A stretch of 64,000 nucleotides of DNA from Ascidiaceihabitans sp034111945 (GCA_047626725.1 JBLHSG010000002.1:1-64000), one strand, 5' to 3'; positions 52,242-61,062 are shown, numbered from the stretch's first letter. Numbers and translations are program-made. The notes: generated by a model not told the origin, from the sequence alone.

Positions 52242-53779
52242 ATGAATTCCTCCGGATCAGGTTCAGCCAAAGTTAATGGCGCGGGTGCGACGCTGCGCAA
52301 ATCATCGACGCGCAGACCCTCGGTTGGCTTGGACAGACGGTTGCGCACCACCCAAATCAGCCGTTCTTGCGCTCGTGTAATCGCGACGTAAGCCAGCCGT
52401 TTCCACAGCGGTTGCCCCGCCTCCATCCGCCCCATGCGCGCGGCGACAAACAGGTCAGGCGCGAACACTTGCACCGTGTCCCATTGGCTGCCCTGCGCCT
52501 TGTGAATGGTCACCGCAGAGCCGTGCAAAAACGTGGCACCCATGCGCGCGGCAAAGGGGATAAACGGTTCTTCTTCGTCCGGTTTTTCGATCTTCACGAT
52601 AGACGCGGCGCTGATTTGCGGATCTTCGGCCCCCATCACATGCAGGCGCGAAAAGCCCGGCTTGCGCCCCTCGCCCAGAAAAATAACCTGCGCACCTTTG
52701 ATCAGTCCGCGCGCCTCTAGATCCAGCCGTTTTTTGCGATGCTTCATCGGCAATTCGATGCCATCACAAATCAACGGTTCGCCGGCCAACAGCGCGTCTT
52801 CGGGTGCGCCGTGAACCGCGCGAAACGCGTTAATCAAACGGATGCGCGTAGCGTTGCGCCAAACCAGAACCGGACTGCGCGCCATTAAATCGACTTCGAC
52901 GCGCTGACCCCAAACGATACGTTCGTCTTTTTTGGAAAACTCTTCGATCATCTGTTCAAAATGATTAAATTCTAAACCGGGATCAGCCAAAGCATGCGCC
53001 AAATCAAGGATCGGGTTGTCAGCCGTTTGGCGGTGCACACGTTCCAGATTCAGCACACGCGGGGCTGGTAGTTTTTCAAAAACCATCGCGCCTGATTGTT
53101 TGACGGGGGCCAACTGCGCGGGATCCCCAAACAACAACAGCGTCGGGAAAATCTCTTTTAGGTCTTCGAATTGCTTGTCATCCAGCATCGAACTTTCGTC
53201 GACAAACCCGATGTCCAATGGTTCTTCGCGCCGTTTCCAGCCAGTGATAAAATCTGATCCGCGCAAACCCGCAGCTGCCAAAGCCCCTGGAATGGATTTG
53301 TTCTTGGCATAGAACGCTGCGGCGCGATCCAGCGATATTTCAGTGATGCCTTCGATCTCGGGCCGCTCACCGTTGCCCGCCAGCCATTCAGCGATGCGTT
53401 CGTATTCGGGATCATACATTGGCGTGTACAAAATCCGGTGGATCGTCGTCGCAGGCACACCGCGCAAACGCAAAACGGACGCCGCTTTGTTTGTTGGTGC
53501 AAGGATCGCCAGCGTGCGTTTGTCTTTGCGTTTTTTAGACTCGTAATCGCCCGAAACAACATCGACCCCTGCGGCCTCAAGGGCTTTGTACAATTCGGCC
53601 AACAACAGCGTTTTACCGGACCCGGCTTTGCCCGTCACAGCCATCACCGAATGGGCGGAATTAACCGGCGGCATCAACAGGTTGTTGTCCAAATTGACCC
53701 CTGCAGAACGCAGCATTTCGGTCACGCTGTCAAAGGCGTTGGCTTGGTCGTCGGAAAGGGTCACGGCAAGGGTGTTCAT
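52238..53779 (-). CDS. RecD-like superfamily 1 DNA helicase / AAA ATPase
   Basis: The 513-residue protein has Walker A GKAGSGKT (50-57), LAPTNKAA (motif Ia), FVDESSMLDD (DEAA-like motif II), LFGDPAQLAP (motif III) and late motifs AVTIHKAQGSQWD and YVAITRAQERL (V and VI), as in RecD-type and phage Dda-like helicases. It is shorter than RecD2 and lacks its N-terminal region. The role is probably repair or recombination. It begins 34 bases after the luxI stop on the same strand, so part of its transcription could come from the quorum-sensing promoter. Confidence 0.88.
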   Translation of the reverse strand: MNTLAVTLSDDQANAFDSVTEMLRSAGVNLDNNLLMPPVNSAHSVMAVTGKAGSGKTLLLAELYKALEAAGVDVVSGDYESKKRKDKRTLAILAPTNKAASVLRLRGVPATTIHRILYTPMYDPEYERIAEWLAGNGERPEIEGITEISLDRAAAFYAKNKSIPGALAAAGLRGSDFITGWKRREEPLDIGFVDESSMLDDKQFEDLKEIFPTLLLFGDPAQLAPVKQSGAMVFEKLPAPRVLNLERVHRQTADNPILDLAHALADPGLEFNHFEQMIEEFSKKDERIVWGQRVEVDLMARSPVLVWRNATRIRLINAFRAVHGAPEDALLAGEPLICDGIELPMKHRKKRLDLEARGLIKGAQVIFLGEGRKPGFSRLHVMGAEDPQISAASIVKIEKPDEEEPFIPFAARMGATFLHGSAVTIHKAQGSQWDTVQVFAPDLFVAARMGRMEAGQPLWKRLAYVAITRAQERLIWVVRNRLSKPTEGLRVDDLRSVAPAPLTLAEPDPEEFI

Positions 53780-53812
53780 GGTCGCGACCCTATAGGCGAG
53801 GCTCGCGCTGTA

Positions 53813-54451
53813 CTAGCCCGCTTTGGCCATTTGCGCGCGTGGTTCGCTGCCAAATGCACGTTCGAACCATAGACGCGAAATAGCAGGTGACAATCCGGCA
53901 CGACGCGCGACCTGCACCTGGTGTGATTTATCAAAATGCCACAACCCAACGCTGATGCTGTCACGCCCTGATCCGGTGCTGCCCAACACCTCTGGTGATG
54001 ATCCGATCATGCGGTAAATTCGAACCATGCGAGCGTCAAACACGCCAACAAAATTTTCGATTTCAAACCCTTGCATGATTTCACCGCCACCCAACATTAG
54101 GGCTGCTGCAACCTTGGCATCAGCCCCGCGCGCTAGGCAAAACCGCGTGCATTCCCAGATGACAGGGCTGGAAACTGCGCCCCCACCCAACAGATCAGAA
54201 AAGTGATCGTTGACCATGACGGACCCTGTCGTTGGTAAAAAACGCATTGACCCGCCGTGTGATCCATCTGCGTTTTCCCAGATCACATACAGCGGGTTAA
54301 GGTCATCGTATTCATCGCGTTCATACCCAGCTGCATCGACAGTTACATCCCAGCCAAGGCGCGTTTTGAATTGATCTGCGCGATCACGAAACATGGTGTC
54401 GCCAAGTTTCGGGTATGTCGGCAGGTCGTCGGCGTAAAGGTAACGCAGCAT
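53813..54451 (-). CDS. luxI: Acyl-homoserine-lactone synthase (LuxI family)
   Basis: The 212-residue protein has the invariant LuxI residues: Arg, Phe and Trp in FRDRADQFKTRLGWDV, the two Asp in DEYDDLNPLY, Arg in GSMRFLP, and Glu and Arg in WECTRFCL. It makes N-acyl-homoserine lactones from SAM and an acyl-ACP or acyl-CoA; the chain length cannot be read from sequence. ATG 54451 follows GGAG by 6 bases; an ATG four codons upstream overlaps that ribosome site. A lux-box-like repeat lies 87 bases upstream. It is directly downstream of luxR in the same direction. Confidence 0.95.
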   Translation of the reverse strand: MLRYLYADDLPTYPKLGDTMFRDRADQFKTRLGWDVTVDAAGYERDEYDDLNPLYVIWENADGSHGGSMRFLPTTGSVMVNDHFSDLLGGGAVSSPVIWECTRFCLARGADAKVAAALMLGGGEIMQGFEIENFVGVFDARMVRIYRMIGSSPEVLGSTGSGRDSISVGLWHFDKSHQVQVARRAGLSPAISRLWFERAFGSEPRAQMAKAG

Positions 54452-54537
54452 ATAAATCTCCATGTCAGCGGTCCGAATGAACCGTTAATCCGGAGTACTG
54501 TGCGCTGACTTAAAGGAGCGTTTGACCGCCGTGCGCA

Positions 54538-54559
54538 GTGTTGCAAGGTTGCGCAACAC
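54538..54559 (-). promoter_or_regulatory. Lux-box-like inverted repeat upstream of luxI
   Basis: GTGTTGC (54538-54544) and GCAACAC (54553-54559) are separated by 8 bases. The inner 20 bases have the lux box size, and the site lies in the luxR-luxI gap, where a LuxR dimer would be expected to drive luxI. Confidence 0.6.
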
Positions 54560-54579
54560 CTGACCCTATTGCGTTGTAT

Positions 54580-55305
54580 TCAAACGACAATCAAACCTCT
54601 GGAAATTGCGCGGGCCACAGCGTGCGTCGTGTTCATTGCACCCAGTTTGAAACGCGCACTTTCGATGTACACCCTGACGGTGTGTTCTGAAATCGTCAGG
54701 GTCTGTGCAATCTGCGCGCGGCTGTACCCCATCGCCAGCAAGGTCATAGCGTCGATTTCGCGGGGGGATAAAGATTGCGATGCCTCTGGCGCGCGATCAG
54801 GTTCCAGATCCAACGCCTTTTGATTAAACGCATGCGCGATCAAGATCATTTCGCGGCGGTGAAGTTCGGTGAATTCCGCCCACTGCGCGTCGTCGATGGA
54901 ATGGTTGACGCTGAACAATGCGAATTGCCCGTTGGGCCCACGGATCGGAACGGAAAATCCCTGATTGCCGACACCGTATTCAATTGCTTCGGCTTGAAAC
55001 AGTCGCGCGGCTTTGCTGGACCAATCCAGACGTTTCCAATCAACCGGATGAAACCGCTGGTAACAACCAGCAATAACCGGATCGATGCGTAGATAATTTT
55101 TTTCAAGATACCGTTCGCGCCATGCGTCGGTGTAGGTGCCGCAACCGTATTGATCGCCGGCACTGTCGACCCAATGGTAAACCATGTGATTCACACCCAT
55201 CAGGTCGCGTAATTCCTCAATCGCCGCTTGGAGCGACGCAAGCCCCTCAGCTCGTTCGAGTTCCTCCAATATGCGCTCCAGGCGCGTAGTCGGGTGCAGG
55301 GGCAC
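54580..55305 (-). CDS. luxR: LuxR-family quorum-sensing regulator
   Basis: The 241-residue protein has an N-terminal autoinducer-binding domain (HMVYHWVDSAGDQYG, YLRIDPVIAGCYQRFHPVDW with the conserved Trp/Tyr/Asp set) and a C-terminal LuxR helix-turn-helix (LSPREIDAMTLLAMGYS and ISEHTVRVYIESARFKLGA). The usual roseobacter QS regulator sequence starts near the GTG at 55305 (VPLHPTTRLERIL); the open frame continues upstream but overlaps the preceding small gene. It is followed by luxI after 128 bases. A full CtrA site lies further upstream. Confidence 0.93.
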   Translation of the reverse strand: MPLHPTTRLERILEELERAEGLASLQAAIEELRDLMGVNHMVYHWVDSAGDQYGCGTYTDAWRERYLEKNYLRIDPVIAGCYQRFHPVDWKRLDWSSKAARLFQAEAIEYGVGNQGFSVPIRGPNGQFALFSVNHSIDDAQWAEFTELHRREMILIAHAFNQKALDLEPDRAPEASQSLSPREIDAMTLLAMGYSRAQIAQTLTISEHTVRVYIESARFKLGAMNTTHAVARAISRGLIVV

Positions 55306-55453
55306 TGGCGGCTTGCCTTTCGTTGAGGGTCGCAATTTCAGCCATCGCCACGATTGCCGTATCCTCAAGTTGCTCGGCCAAAGCCAGTAACTCGTTCGAA
55401 CGGGCAAATGTCTTGAGGTCCGTCAGTACGTCCAAAATCCAGTCACTTCTCAT
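55247..55453 (-). CDS. Small protein overlapping luxR
   Basis: The 68-residue frame starts at ATG 55453 (MRSDWILDVLTDLKTF) and ends 59 bases inside luxR, in another frame. The helical, acidic N-terminal half (LALAEQLEDTAIVAMAEIATL) resembles a small conserved protein seen beside luxR genes in other roseobacters, as I recall; it has no known function. Its overlap with luxR suggests coupled translation, and it is the first gene after the CtrA site. A DNA shadow is less likely, because the N-terminal half lies outside luxR. Confidence 0.6.
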   Translation of the reverse strand: MRSDWILDVLTDLKTFARSNELLALAEQLEDTAIVAMAEIATLNERQAASAPAPDYAPGAHIGGTRTS

Positions 55454-55475
55454 ATTAGGATACACCTTTAGTTGG

Positions 55476-55491
55476 TTAACGAAAGCTTAAC
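55476..55491. promoter_or_regulatory. Full CtrA binding site
   Basis: TTAA (55476-55479), seven bases, TTAAC (55487-55491). It fits TTAA-N7-TTAAC, and reads as the same pattern on the other strand because a C follows the first TTAA and a GTTAA starts the reverse. It lies 23 bases before the ATG of the small gene that leads into luxR. Confidence 0.65.
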
Positions 55492-55603
55492 ACAACTCTA
55501 GCATGAGCGGAAAAGGTAAAGATATTCCCTCATTCCAACTCCCCAGATATAGGGAGGGGCAGTTTTGCAACTCATTGAAAATGCGTAATCGGGTGGTTAA
55601 CAC

Positions 55604-55642
55604 GACAAACGCCCGCGACAGCATTGCTGATTCGCGGGCGTT
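55604..55642 (-). terminator. Terminator of ccr
   Basis: A perfect 11-bp stem (AACGCCCGCGA at 55608-55618 with 55632-55642) around 13 bases, followed on the minus strand by TTTGT. It lies about 30 bases past the ccr stop. With TTTTAA on the other side it may act both ways. Confidence 0.8.
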
Positions 55643-55670
55643 TTAAGAACTGGATCGGCGTGGTTTATGG

Positions 55671-56951
55671 CTATTTGCCGGCTTCGACTACGTCTTCGAC
55701 TGTGCGCAGGCCGGTTTTTGGTGCTTGGACCAAGACCGACATGTTGCCCGGTTTATGTTCGTTGCGCAGCATCTTCATGTGGGCGTCTGGCAGCGCGCTC
55801 CATTCGAACACTTCGGACATGCAAGGGTCCAAACGGCGCTCAACCATCAGGTTGTTGGCCGCGGATGCTTGGGCCAAGTGGGCAAAGTGGCTGCCCTGAA
55901 GGCGTTTTTGGTGCATCCACATGTAGCGCACATCGAACGTCAGGTTAAATCCGGATGTACCGGCGCAAATCACGACCATGCCGCCTTTTTTGCAGACCAA
56001 AGTCGATACCGGGAACGTCGCCTCGCCGGGGTGTTCGAACACCATGTCGACGTTGTTGCCTTTGCCGGTGATCGCCCAAATCGCTGCGCCAAATTTACGC
56101 GCCTCTTTGAACCACGTGGCATATTCCGGCGTGTTCACCGTGGGCAATTGGCCCCAGCAGTTAAAATCTTTGCGGTTCAGAACGCCTTTGGCCCCCAGAC
56201 CCATTACAAAGTCACGTTTGCTTTCGTCTGAAATAACGCCAATCGCATTTGCGCCCGCCGTGTTAATCAACTGGATCGCGTATGACCCCAGACCACCAGA
56301 TGCGCCCCAAACCAGAACGTTTTGACCGGGTTTCAGATCGTGTGGTTCGTGACCAAACAACATGCGGTATGCGGTCGCCAATGTTAGCGTATAGCACGCC
56401 GCCTCTTCCCATGTCAGGTGCTTGGGACGCGGCATAAGCTGTTGGGCTTGAACGTTGGTGAACTGGGCAAATGACCCATCCGGCGTCTCGTAACCCCAGA
56501 TGCGTTGGCTGGTCGAAAACATCGGATCGCCGCCATTACAGTGCTCGTCGTCGCCGTCATCCTGGTTGCAATGGATCACGACTTCATCGCCGATTTTCCA
56601 GCGTTTCACCTTGTCACCAACGGCCCAAACGATGCCCGATGCGTCGGATCCTGCGATGTGGAACGGTTGCTTGTGACCATCAAACGGGCTGATCGGTTGG
56701 CCCAACGCGGCCCACACACCGTTATAGTTCACGCCTGCGGCCATGACCAAAACCAGCACTTCGTGACTATCAAGCACGGGCACATCGACAACTTCCTGAA
56801 GCATCGCTGTGTCTGGTTCGCCGTGGCGTTCGCGCCGGATTGTCCACGCGTACATTTGCTTTGGCACGTAGCCCATGGGCGGCATTTCACCGACTTCGTA
56901 CAGATCTTTTTCGGGTGCGTCGTATTGTGCGATACCAGTGTCCAAAGCCAT
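55671..56951 (-). CDS. ccrA: Crotonyl-CoA carboxylase/reductase
   Basis: The 426-residue zinc-free medium-chain reductase is nearly collinear with known Ccr enzymes: DLYEVGEMPPMGYVPKQMYAW split over the N-terminus, VMAAGVNYNGVWAALG, the NADPH motif GASGGLGSYA (about 205), and the carboxylation-linked GYETPDGSFAQF region. It converts crotonyl-CoA, CO2 and NADPH to ethylmalonyl-CoA, the key step of the ethylmalonyl-CoA pathway. CGGAGG precedes ATG 56951; the 29-codon extension is non-coding. A PlsB-type gene is upstream on the same strand, and ecm is divergent beyond it. Confidence 0.97.
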   Translation of the reverse strand: MALDTGIAQYDAPEKDLYEVGEMPPMGYVPKQMYAWTIRRERHGEPDTAMLQEVVDVPVLDSHEVLVLVMAAGVNYNGVWAALGQPISPFDGHKQPFHIAGSDASGIVWAVGDKVKRWKIGDEVVIHCNQDDGDDEHCNGGDPMFSTSQRIWGYETPDGSFAQFTNVQAQQLMPRPKHLTWEEAACYTLTLATAYRMLFGHEPHDLKPGQNVLVWGASGGLGSYAIQLINTAGANAIGVISDESKRDFVMGLGAKGVLNRKDFNCWGQLPTVNTPEYATWFKEARKFGAAIWAITGKGNNVDMVFEHPGEATFPVSTLVCKKGGMVVICAGTSGFNLTFDVRYMWMHQKRLQGSHFAHLAQASAANNLMVERRLDPCMSEVFEWSALPDAHMKMLRNEHKPGNMSVLVQAPKTGLRTVEDVVEAGK

Positions 56952-57037
56952 GCTAGCCTCCGTTAAATTACAAACATGCCGCAGTGCAGAATCGCGCTGC
57001 TTTGATCTAGGGATATGGTTCGCAGGGTAATAATGCA

Positions 57038-57050
57038 ACCACCTGAGGTG
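57038..57050. promoter_or_regulatory. Palindrome upstream of ccrA
   Basis: CCACCT-G-AGGTGG is a perfect 13-base palindrome in the 152-base gap before ccrA, 87 bases from its start. On the plus strand a T5 run follows, but no plus-strand gene ends here, so an operator is more likely than a terminator. Confidence 0.4.
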
Positions 57051-57103
57051 GCTTTTTGTAACTTTATGACTTTGCGAGTGCAGAAAGTATGCTGCGGCTG
57101 CAT

Positions 57104-58456
57104 CTATGCATCAAAATAATGCGCAATCGAATTGGAATAGTACTGCAAGACCGCGACCTGATCCGGTGTCTTGGCCCAGCCCTGGTTGGATTTTGTGATC
57201 AACTTGCGCTGTTCCATGTGATCACGGGCCAAACACACCGCACTTTCGACGGTATCATCTGCGATCAAGGGGTCGGCCCCTTTGCAGGTTTTGATTTCAA
57301 AGATCACAGCGCGTTGCAATGCATCATCATCCAAAGGCGCATCGGACCGCAGCATCACGCGTGACAACAGCGGTACAAACAGAACTGGCATCACGTTTTG
57401 AATACGTTCCATCAGGTCTTGCGCCAGTGCTTCGGCGGTTGGCGGTTCGGCGTATCCACGCAATGACACCGGTTCGCCAAACACCACGGCCGCGGTGCCA
57501 AAGCGCAGGAACCGGCCACGCATGCGCAGCCACACCTTGCGCGCGATGAATTTGAAAACAACTGAAACCTTGCCACCAAAACGGCGATCACCACGTTGAT
57601 CTGCCGCAATCAGCACCCGATCTTCAAGAACACGATCATAGTTAATCGCGACTGGCACAAAGATAACTTCGCGTGCTTCGGGATTATAGTCTTCGAGAAT
57701 GTAGGACAGCAGGCCCATCTTTGGCGGCATCAATTTACCATTCAGGCTTAGGCCGCCTTCGGGGAAAACGGCTTGGGTCACGCCGCCATCGCGGGCCATT
57801 TGTACGTAGCGCGCCAACACCTTGCGGTACAACGCACCACGCGATTTGCGGCGAATGAAATATGCGCCCAAGCTTTTGATCAGACGTGACAGCGGCCAAA
57901 CCCGCGCCCATTCGCCCACCGCATACGACAGCGCAGATGCGCGCGCAGCCAAATACGTCACTAACAAATAGTCCATATTCGATCGGTGGTTCATAATGAA
58001 AATAACAGTCGCATCTTTTGGCAAATCCGCCAAACGCGCGTCGTTATTCAGGCCGGTGCGCACAGTATACAACGCCTTGGCCAACCAGCGTGCCACCCGA
58101 ATGCCAAACCCGAAATACGCAAACGCACTAAAGCTGGGCACAATTTCGCGGGCATAGGACTGCGCCTTTTGAAAGGCCACGTTTTCCGGCATGTCATTTT
58201 CGGCAGCATATTCGACAATCGCGCGGGTCACTTCGGGATCATAACTAAGGCGCTGGATCATGTCGTAGCGCCGCGCCAATTTGAAGGGCTCGATCGGGCG
58301 TTCCAGCCGTTCATTCAGCTTTTTGACAGCCCGTTCCAAACGGCGGCGGAAAAACCAGCGCACAGAAGGCAGTAAAAAATGGCTAAGCGCTGTGACCGCC
58401 GCAAAAAGCAGGATCAGAACGAATAGCCAAATAGGGAGTTCAACAGTCTGCGTCAT
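57104..58456 (-). CDS. PlsB-type glycerol-3-phosphate/lysophospholipid acyltransferase
   Basis: The 450-residue protein has one N-terminal membrane helix (residues 8-30) and the acyltransferase motifs: N-H157-R-S-N-M-D162 (HX4D), GAYFIRRKSRG (motif II) and FPEGG (231-235, motif III), then VPVAINYDRV (motif IV). It is much shorter than E. coli PlsB (about 800 residues), but motif spacing is PlsB-like. It would esterify glycerol phosphate in membrane lipid synthesis. Its placement between ccrA and ecm is conserved in related genomes, as I recall, but no pathway link is known. Confidence 0.83.
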   Translation of the reverse strand: MTQTVELPIWLFVLILLFAAVTALSHFLLPSVRWFFRRRLERAVKKLNERLERPIEPFKLARRYDMIQRLSYDPEVTRAIVEYAAENDMPENVAFQKAQSYAREIVPSFSAFAYFGFGIRVARWLAKALYTVRTGLNNDARLADLPKDATVIFIMNHRSNMDYLLVTYLAARASALSYAVGEWARVWPLSRLIKSLGAYFIRRKSRGALYRKVLARYVQMARDGGVTQAVFPEGGLSLNGKLMPPKMGLLSYILEDYNPEAREVIFVPVAINYDRVLEDRVLIAADQRGDRRFGGKVSVVFKFIARKVWLRMRGRFLRFGTAAVVFGEPVSLRGYAEPPTAEALAQDLMERIQNVMPVLFVPLLSRVMLRSDAPLDDDALQRAVIFEIKTCKGADPLIADDTVESAVCLARDHMEQRKLITKSNQGWAKTPDQVAVLQYYSNSIAHYFDA

Positions 58457-58550
58457 TGCCGACCACCCTTACAGGGCTGGGACTAGGGGTAAACAGAAAG
58501 TTACGCATGCGGTGCTGTTCATTCACGCAAAGGCTGGGCAGATTGGGCGC

Positions 58551-58913
58551 ATGTATGATGGCGACTCCTTTTTTACGCTAAGTGCCTTTGGGCAATTCGG
58601 GTTGGCGGTGCTGTCAATTGTGCTGTCAGTGGCGGCGATTTGGCTGATGACGCGACTGGCTTTACACTGGACCTTGCGGGTGATCGTGGCGGGTATCGGG
58701 TTTTGGCTGTTTGTCTGGCTGACGCCACAAATCTATTACTTGTACTATCTGGCAATCATCGATGGGCTGCCGATGCAGTGGGTCGTTCAGCACGCGCCGA
58801 ACCCATTTGCGATGCTGGATCTGCTGATTTTTCGTAGTGACAATACCCTGTCTGCCCATTCCCAAGGGCTGCTGGGCTGGGCCATGATTGCTGCGGCTGC
58901 AATACGTCGCTAA
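58551..58913 (+). CDS. Small membrane protein of unknown function
   Basis: The 120-residue protein has about three hydrophobic segments (about 12-30, 38-62 and a shorter one near the C-terminus, residues 98-118). Features are GQFGLAVLSIVLSVAAIWLM and WLTPQIYYLYYLAIIDGLPMQW. I do not recognise a family. ATG 58551 begins outside the divergent PlsB gene. The next gene, ecm, starts 100 bases on in the same direction. Confidence 0.6.
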   Translation: MYDGDSFFTLSAFGQFGLAVLSIVLSVAAIWLMTRLALHWTLRVIVAGIGFWLFVWLTPQIYYLYYLAIIDGLPMQWVVQHAPNPFAMLDLLIFRSDNTLSAHSQGLLGWAMIAAAAIRR

Positions 58914-59013
58914 CGTTCAATTGCCGCAATGCAGCGAATTGACACTGGTGTAAAATTCCAAGTATCAACCATCTAACGCAAGATTATTGCCGAAGCGATT
59001 CACGAGGTTTCCC

Positions 59014-60996
59014 ATGACACAGTCTTCTACAACTCCGGCGCAAAAAGACCGCCCTTGGCTGATCCGCACCTATGCCGGGCACTCGACCGCGCATGCGTCG
59101 AACCTGTTGTATCGCTCGAACCTTGCAAAAGGGCAGACGGGTCTGTCCGTCGCTTTTGATCTGCCAACACAAACCGGATACGACAGCGATCACGTTTTGT
59201 CGCGCGGCGAAGTTGGCAAAGTTGGCGTGCCGGTGTCGCACCTTGGCGATATGCGCGCATTGTTTGCCGATATTCCGCTAGAACAAATGAACACCTCGAT
59301 GACAATTAACGCGACGGCCCCGTGGTTGTTGGCGCTATATATTGCTGTCGCCGAAGAACAAGGCGCTGACGTCACGGCCCTACAAGGCACTGTGCAAAAC
59401 GATCTGATCAAAGAATACCTATCGCGCGGCACCTATATTTGCCCGCCAAAACCATCCCTGAAAATGATCGCGGATGTGGCCGAGTATTGCTATACAAACG
59501 TGCCAAAATGGAACCCGATGAACGTGTGTTCCTATCATTTGCAAGAAGCTGGGGCGACACCGGAACAGGAATTGGCGTTTGCGCTGGCCACTGCCACGGC
59601 AGTTTTGGATGAATTGCGCCCACGCGTTGCGGAAAAAGATTTCCCTGCCCTTGTTGGCCGTATTTCATTTTTCGTAAACGCAGGAATCCGTTTCGTCACC
59701 GAAATGTGCAAGATGCGCGCCTTTGTCGATCTATGGGACGAAATTTGCGAAACTCGATATGGCGTGAGCGAAGCAAAATACCGCCGCTTCCGCTATGGCG
59801 TTCAGGTCAATTCACTTGGGCTGACCGAACAGCAGCCCGAAAATAACGTCTATCGGATTTTAATCGAAATGCTGGCCGTCACCCTTTCGAAAAAGGCCCG
59901 CGCCCGCGCTGTGCAATTGCCCGCCTGGAACGAAGCGCTTGGCCTGCCCCGTCCATGGGATCAGCAATGGTCTATGCGGATGCAACAAATCATGGCCTTT
60001 GAAACCGACCTTTTGGAATTTGACGATTTGTTTGATGGCAATCCCGCAGTCGATGCAAAAGTCGAAGAATTGAAAAATGGCGCGCGCGCGGAATTGGCAA
60101 ACCTCGACAGTATGGGCGGCGCAATTGACGCGATCGACTATATGAAATCGCAATTGGTTGGATCAAATTCCGCCCGCTTGAACCGAATTGAAGCCGGCGA
60201 AACAGTTGTGGTTGGCGTCAACAAATACACCAGCACCGAACCATCGCCATTGATGACAGCAGACGGCGGTATCATGGTCGTCGACCCTGCCGCAGAAAAA
60301 GAACAAATTGACCGCCTCAATGCATGGCGCGGTGACCGTGATCAGGCAGCCGTTGATGTCGCATTGGCCGATCTACGCCGCGCGGCCGCCGAAGGGCGCA
60401 ATGTCATGGAACCGTCAATTGCTGCTGCCAAAGCAGGGGCAACAACAGGCGAATGGGCCGCACAAATGCGCGTGGTTCATGGGGAATATCGCGGACCAAC
60501 AGGCGTAGCAGCGGGTCGTTCAAACCAAACCGAAGGCCTTGATGAATTGCGCGACAGCGTCGATGCAGTCAGCGACCGTTTGGGACGTCGACTGAAATTC
60601 CTGGTGGGCAAACCGGGCCTTGATGGGCATTCAAACGGCGCGGAACAAATCGCTGTGCGCGCGCGCGATTGCGGCATGGATATTTCATACGAAGGTATTC
60701 GCCTCACCCCCGAAGAATTGGTCGCCTCCGCAATTGATGGTGATGCGCATGTCGTCGGCCTGTCTATTCTATCAGGCAGCCACATTCCGTTGGTCGAAGA
60801 ATTGATGCGCCGCATGCAAGCTGCCAATTTGGGCGACATTCCGGTAATTGTCGGCGGTATTATCCCCGATGAAGACGCAGAGCGATTAAAAGCCATGGGC
60901 GTTGCGCGCGTTTATACGCCCAAAGATTTCGAGCTAAATACGATCATGATGGACATTGTTACCTTGGCAGACCCATCTCAGGTTGACGCAGCATAA
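59014..60996 (+). CDS. ecm: Ethylmalonyl-CoA mutase (adenosylcobalamin-dependent)
   Basis: The 660-residue protein combines an acyl-CoA mutase barrel (RTYAGHSTAHASNLLYR, GLSVAFDLPTQTGYDSDH, SMTINATAPWLLALY) and a C-terminal B12-binding domain with the D-x-H-x-x-G cobalt motif in GLDGHSNG (about residue 538). The sequence and genome context (ccrA nearby) point to Ecm rather than methylmalonyl-CoA mutase: it has a single polypeptide under 700 residues. It converts ethylmalonyl-CoA to methylsuccinyl-CoA. GAGG precedes ATG 59014. A terminator hairpin follows. Confidence 0.93.
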   Translation: MTQSSTTPAQKDRPWLIRTYAGHSTAHASNLLYRSNLAKGQTGLSVAFDLPTQTGYDSDHVLSRGEVGKVGVPVSHLGDMRALFADIPLEQMNTSMTINATAPWLLALYIAVAEEQGADVTALQGTVQNDLIKEYLSRGTYICPPKPSLKMIADVAEYCYTNVPKWNPMNVCSYHLQEAGATPEQELAFALATATAVLDELRPRVAEKDFPALVGRISFFVNAGIRFVTEMCKMRAFVDLWDEICETRYGVSEAKYRRFRYGVQVNSLGLTEQQPENNVYRILIEMLAVTLSKKARARAVQLPAWNEALGLPRPWDQQWSMRMQQIMAFETDLLEFDDLFDGNPAVDAKVEELKNGARAELANLDSMGGAIDAIDYMKSQLVGSNSARLNRIEAGETVVVGVNKYTSTEPSPLMTADGGIMVVDPAAEKEQIDRLNAWRGDRDQAAVDVALADLRRAAAEGRNVMEPSIAAAKAGATTGEWAAQMRVVHGEYRGPTGVAAGRSNQTEGLDELRDSVDAVSDRLGRRLKFLVGKPGLDGHSNGAEQIAVRARDCGMDISYEGIRLTPEELVASAIDGDAHVVGLSILSGSHIPLVEELMRRMQAANLGDIPVIVGGIIPDEDAERLKAMGVARVYTPKDFELNTIMMDIVTLADPSQVDAA

Positions 60997-61013
60997 CCCA
61001 CAGTTATTGACAC

Positions 61014-61036
61014 AAACGCGATCACGCGTTTTTCTT
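61014..61036 (+). terminator. Terminator of ecm
   Basis: AAACGCG (61014-61020) pairs with CGCGTTT (61025-61031) around ATCA, running into TTC-TTG. It lies 17 bases past the ecm stop. Confidence 0.65.
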
Positions 61037-61062
61037 GATCCTCTCCGGTATTGTCGTATATG
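61035..61062 (+). promoter_or_regulatory. Candidate promoter of the H-NS-like gene
   Basis: TTGATC (61035-61040) and TATATG (61057-61062) are separated by 16 bases, just after the ecm terminator and 38 bases before the ATG. Confidence 0.4.
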
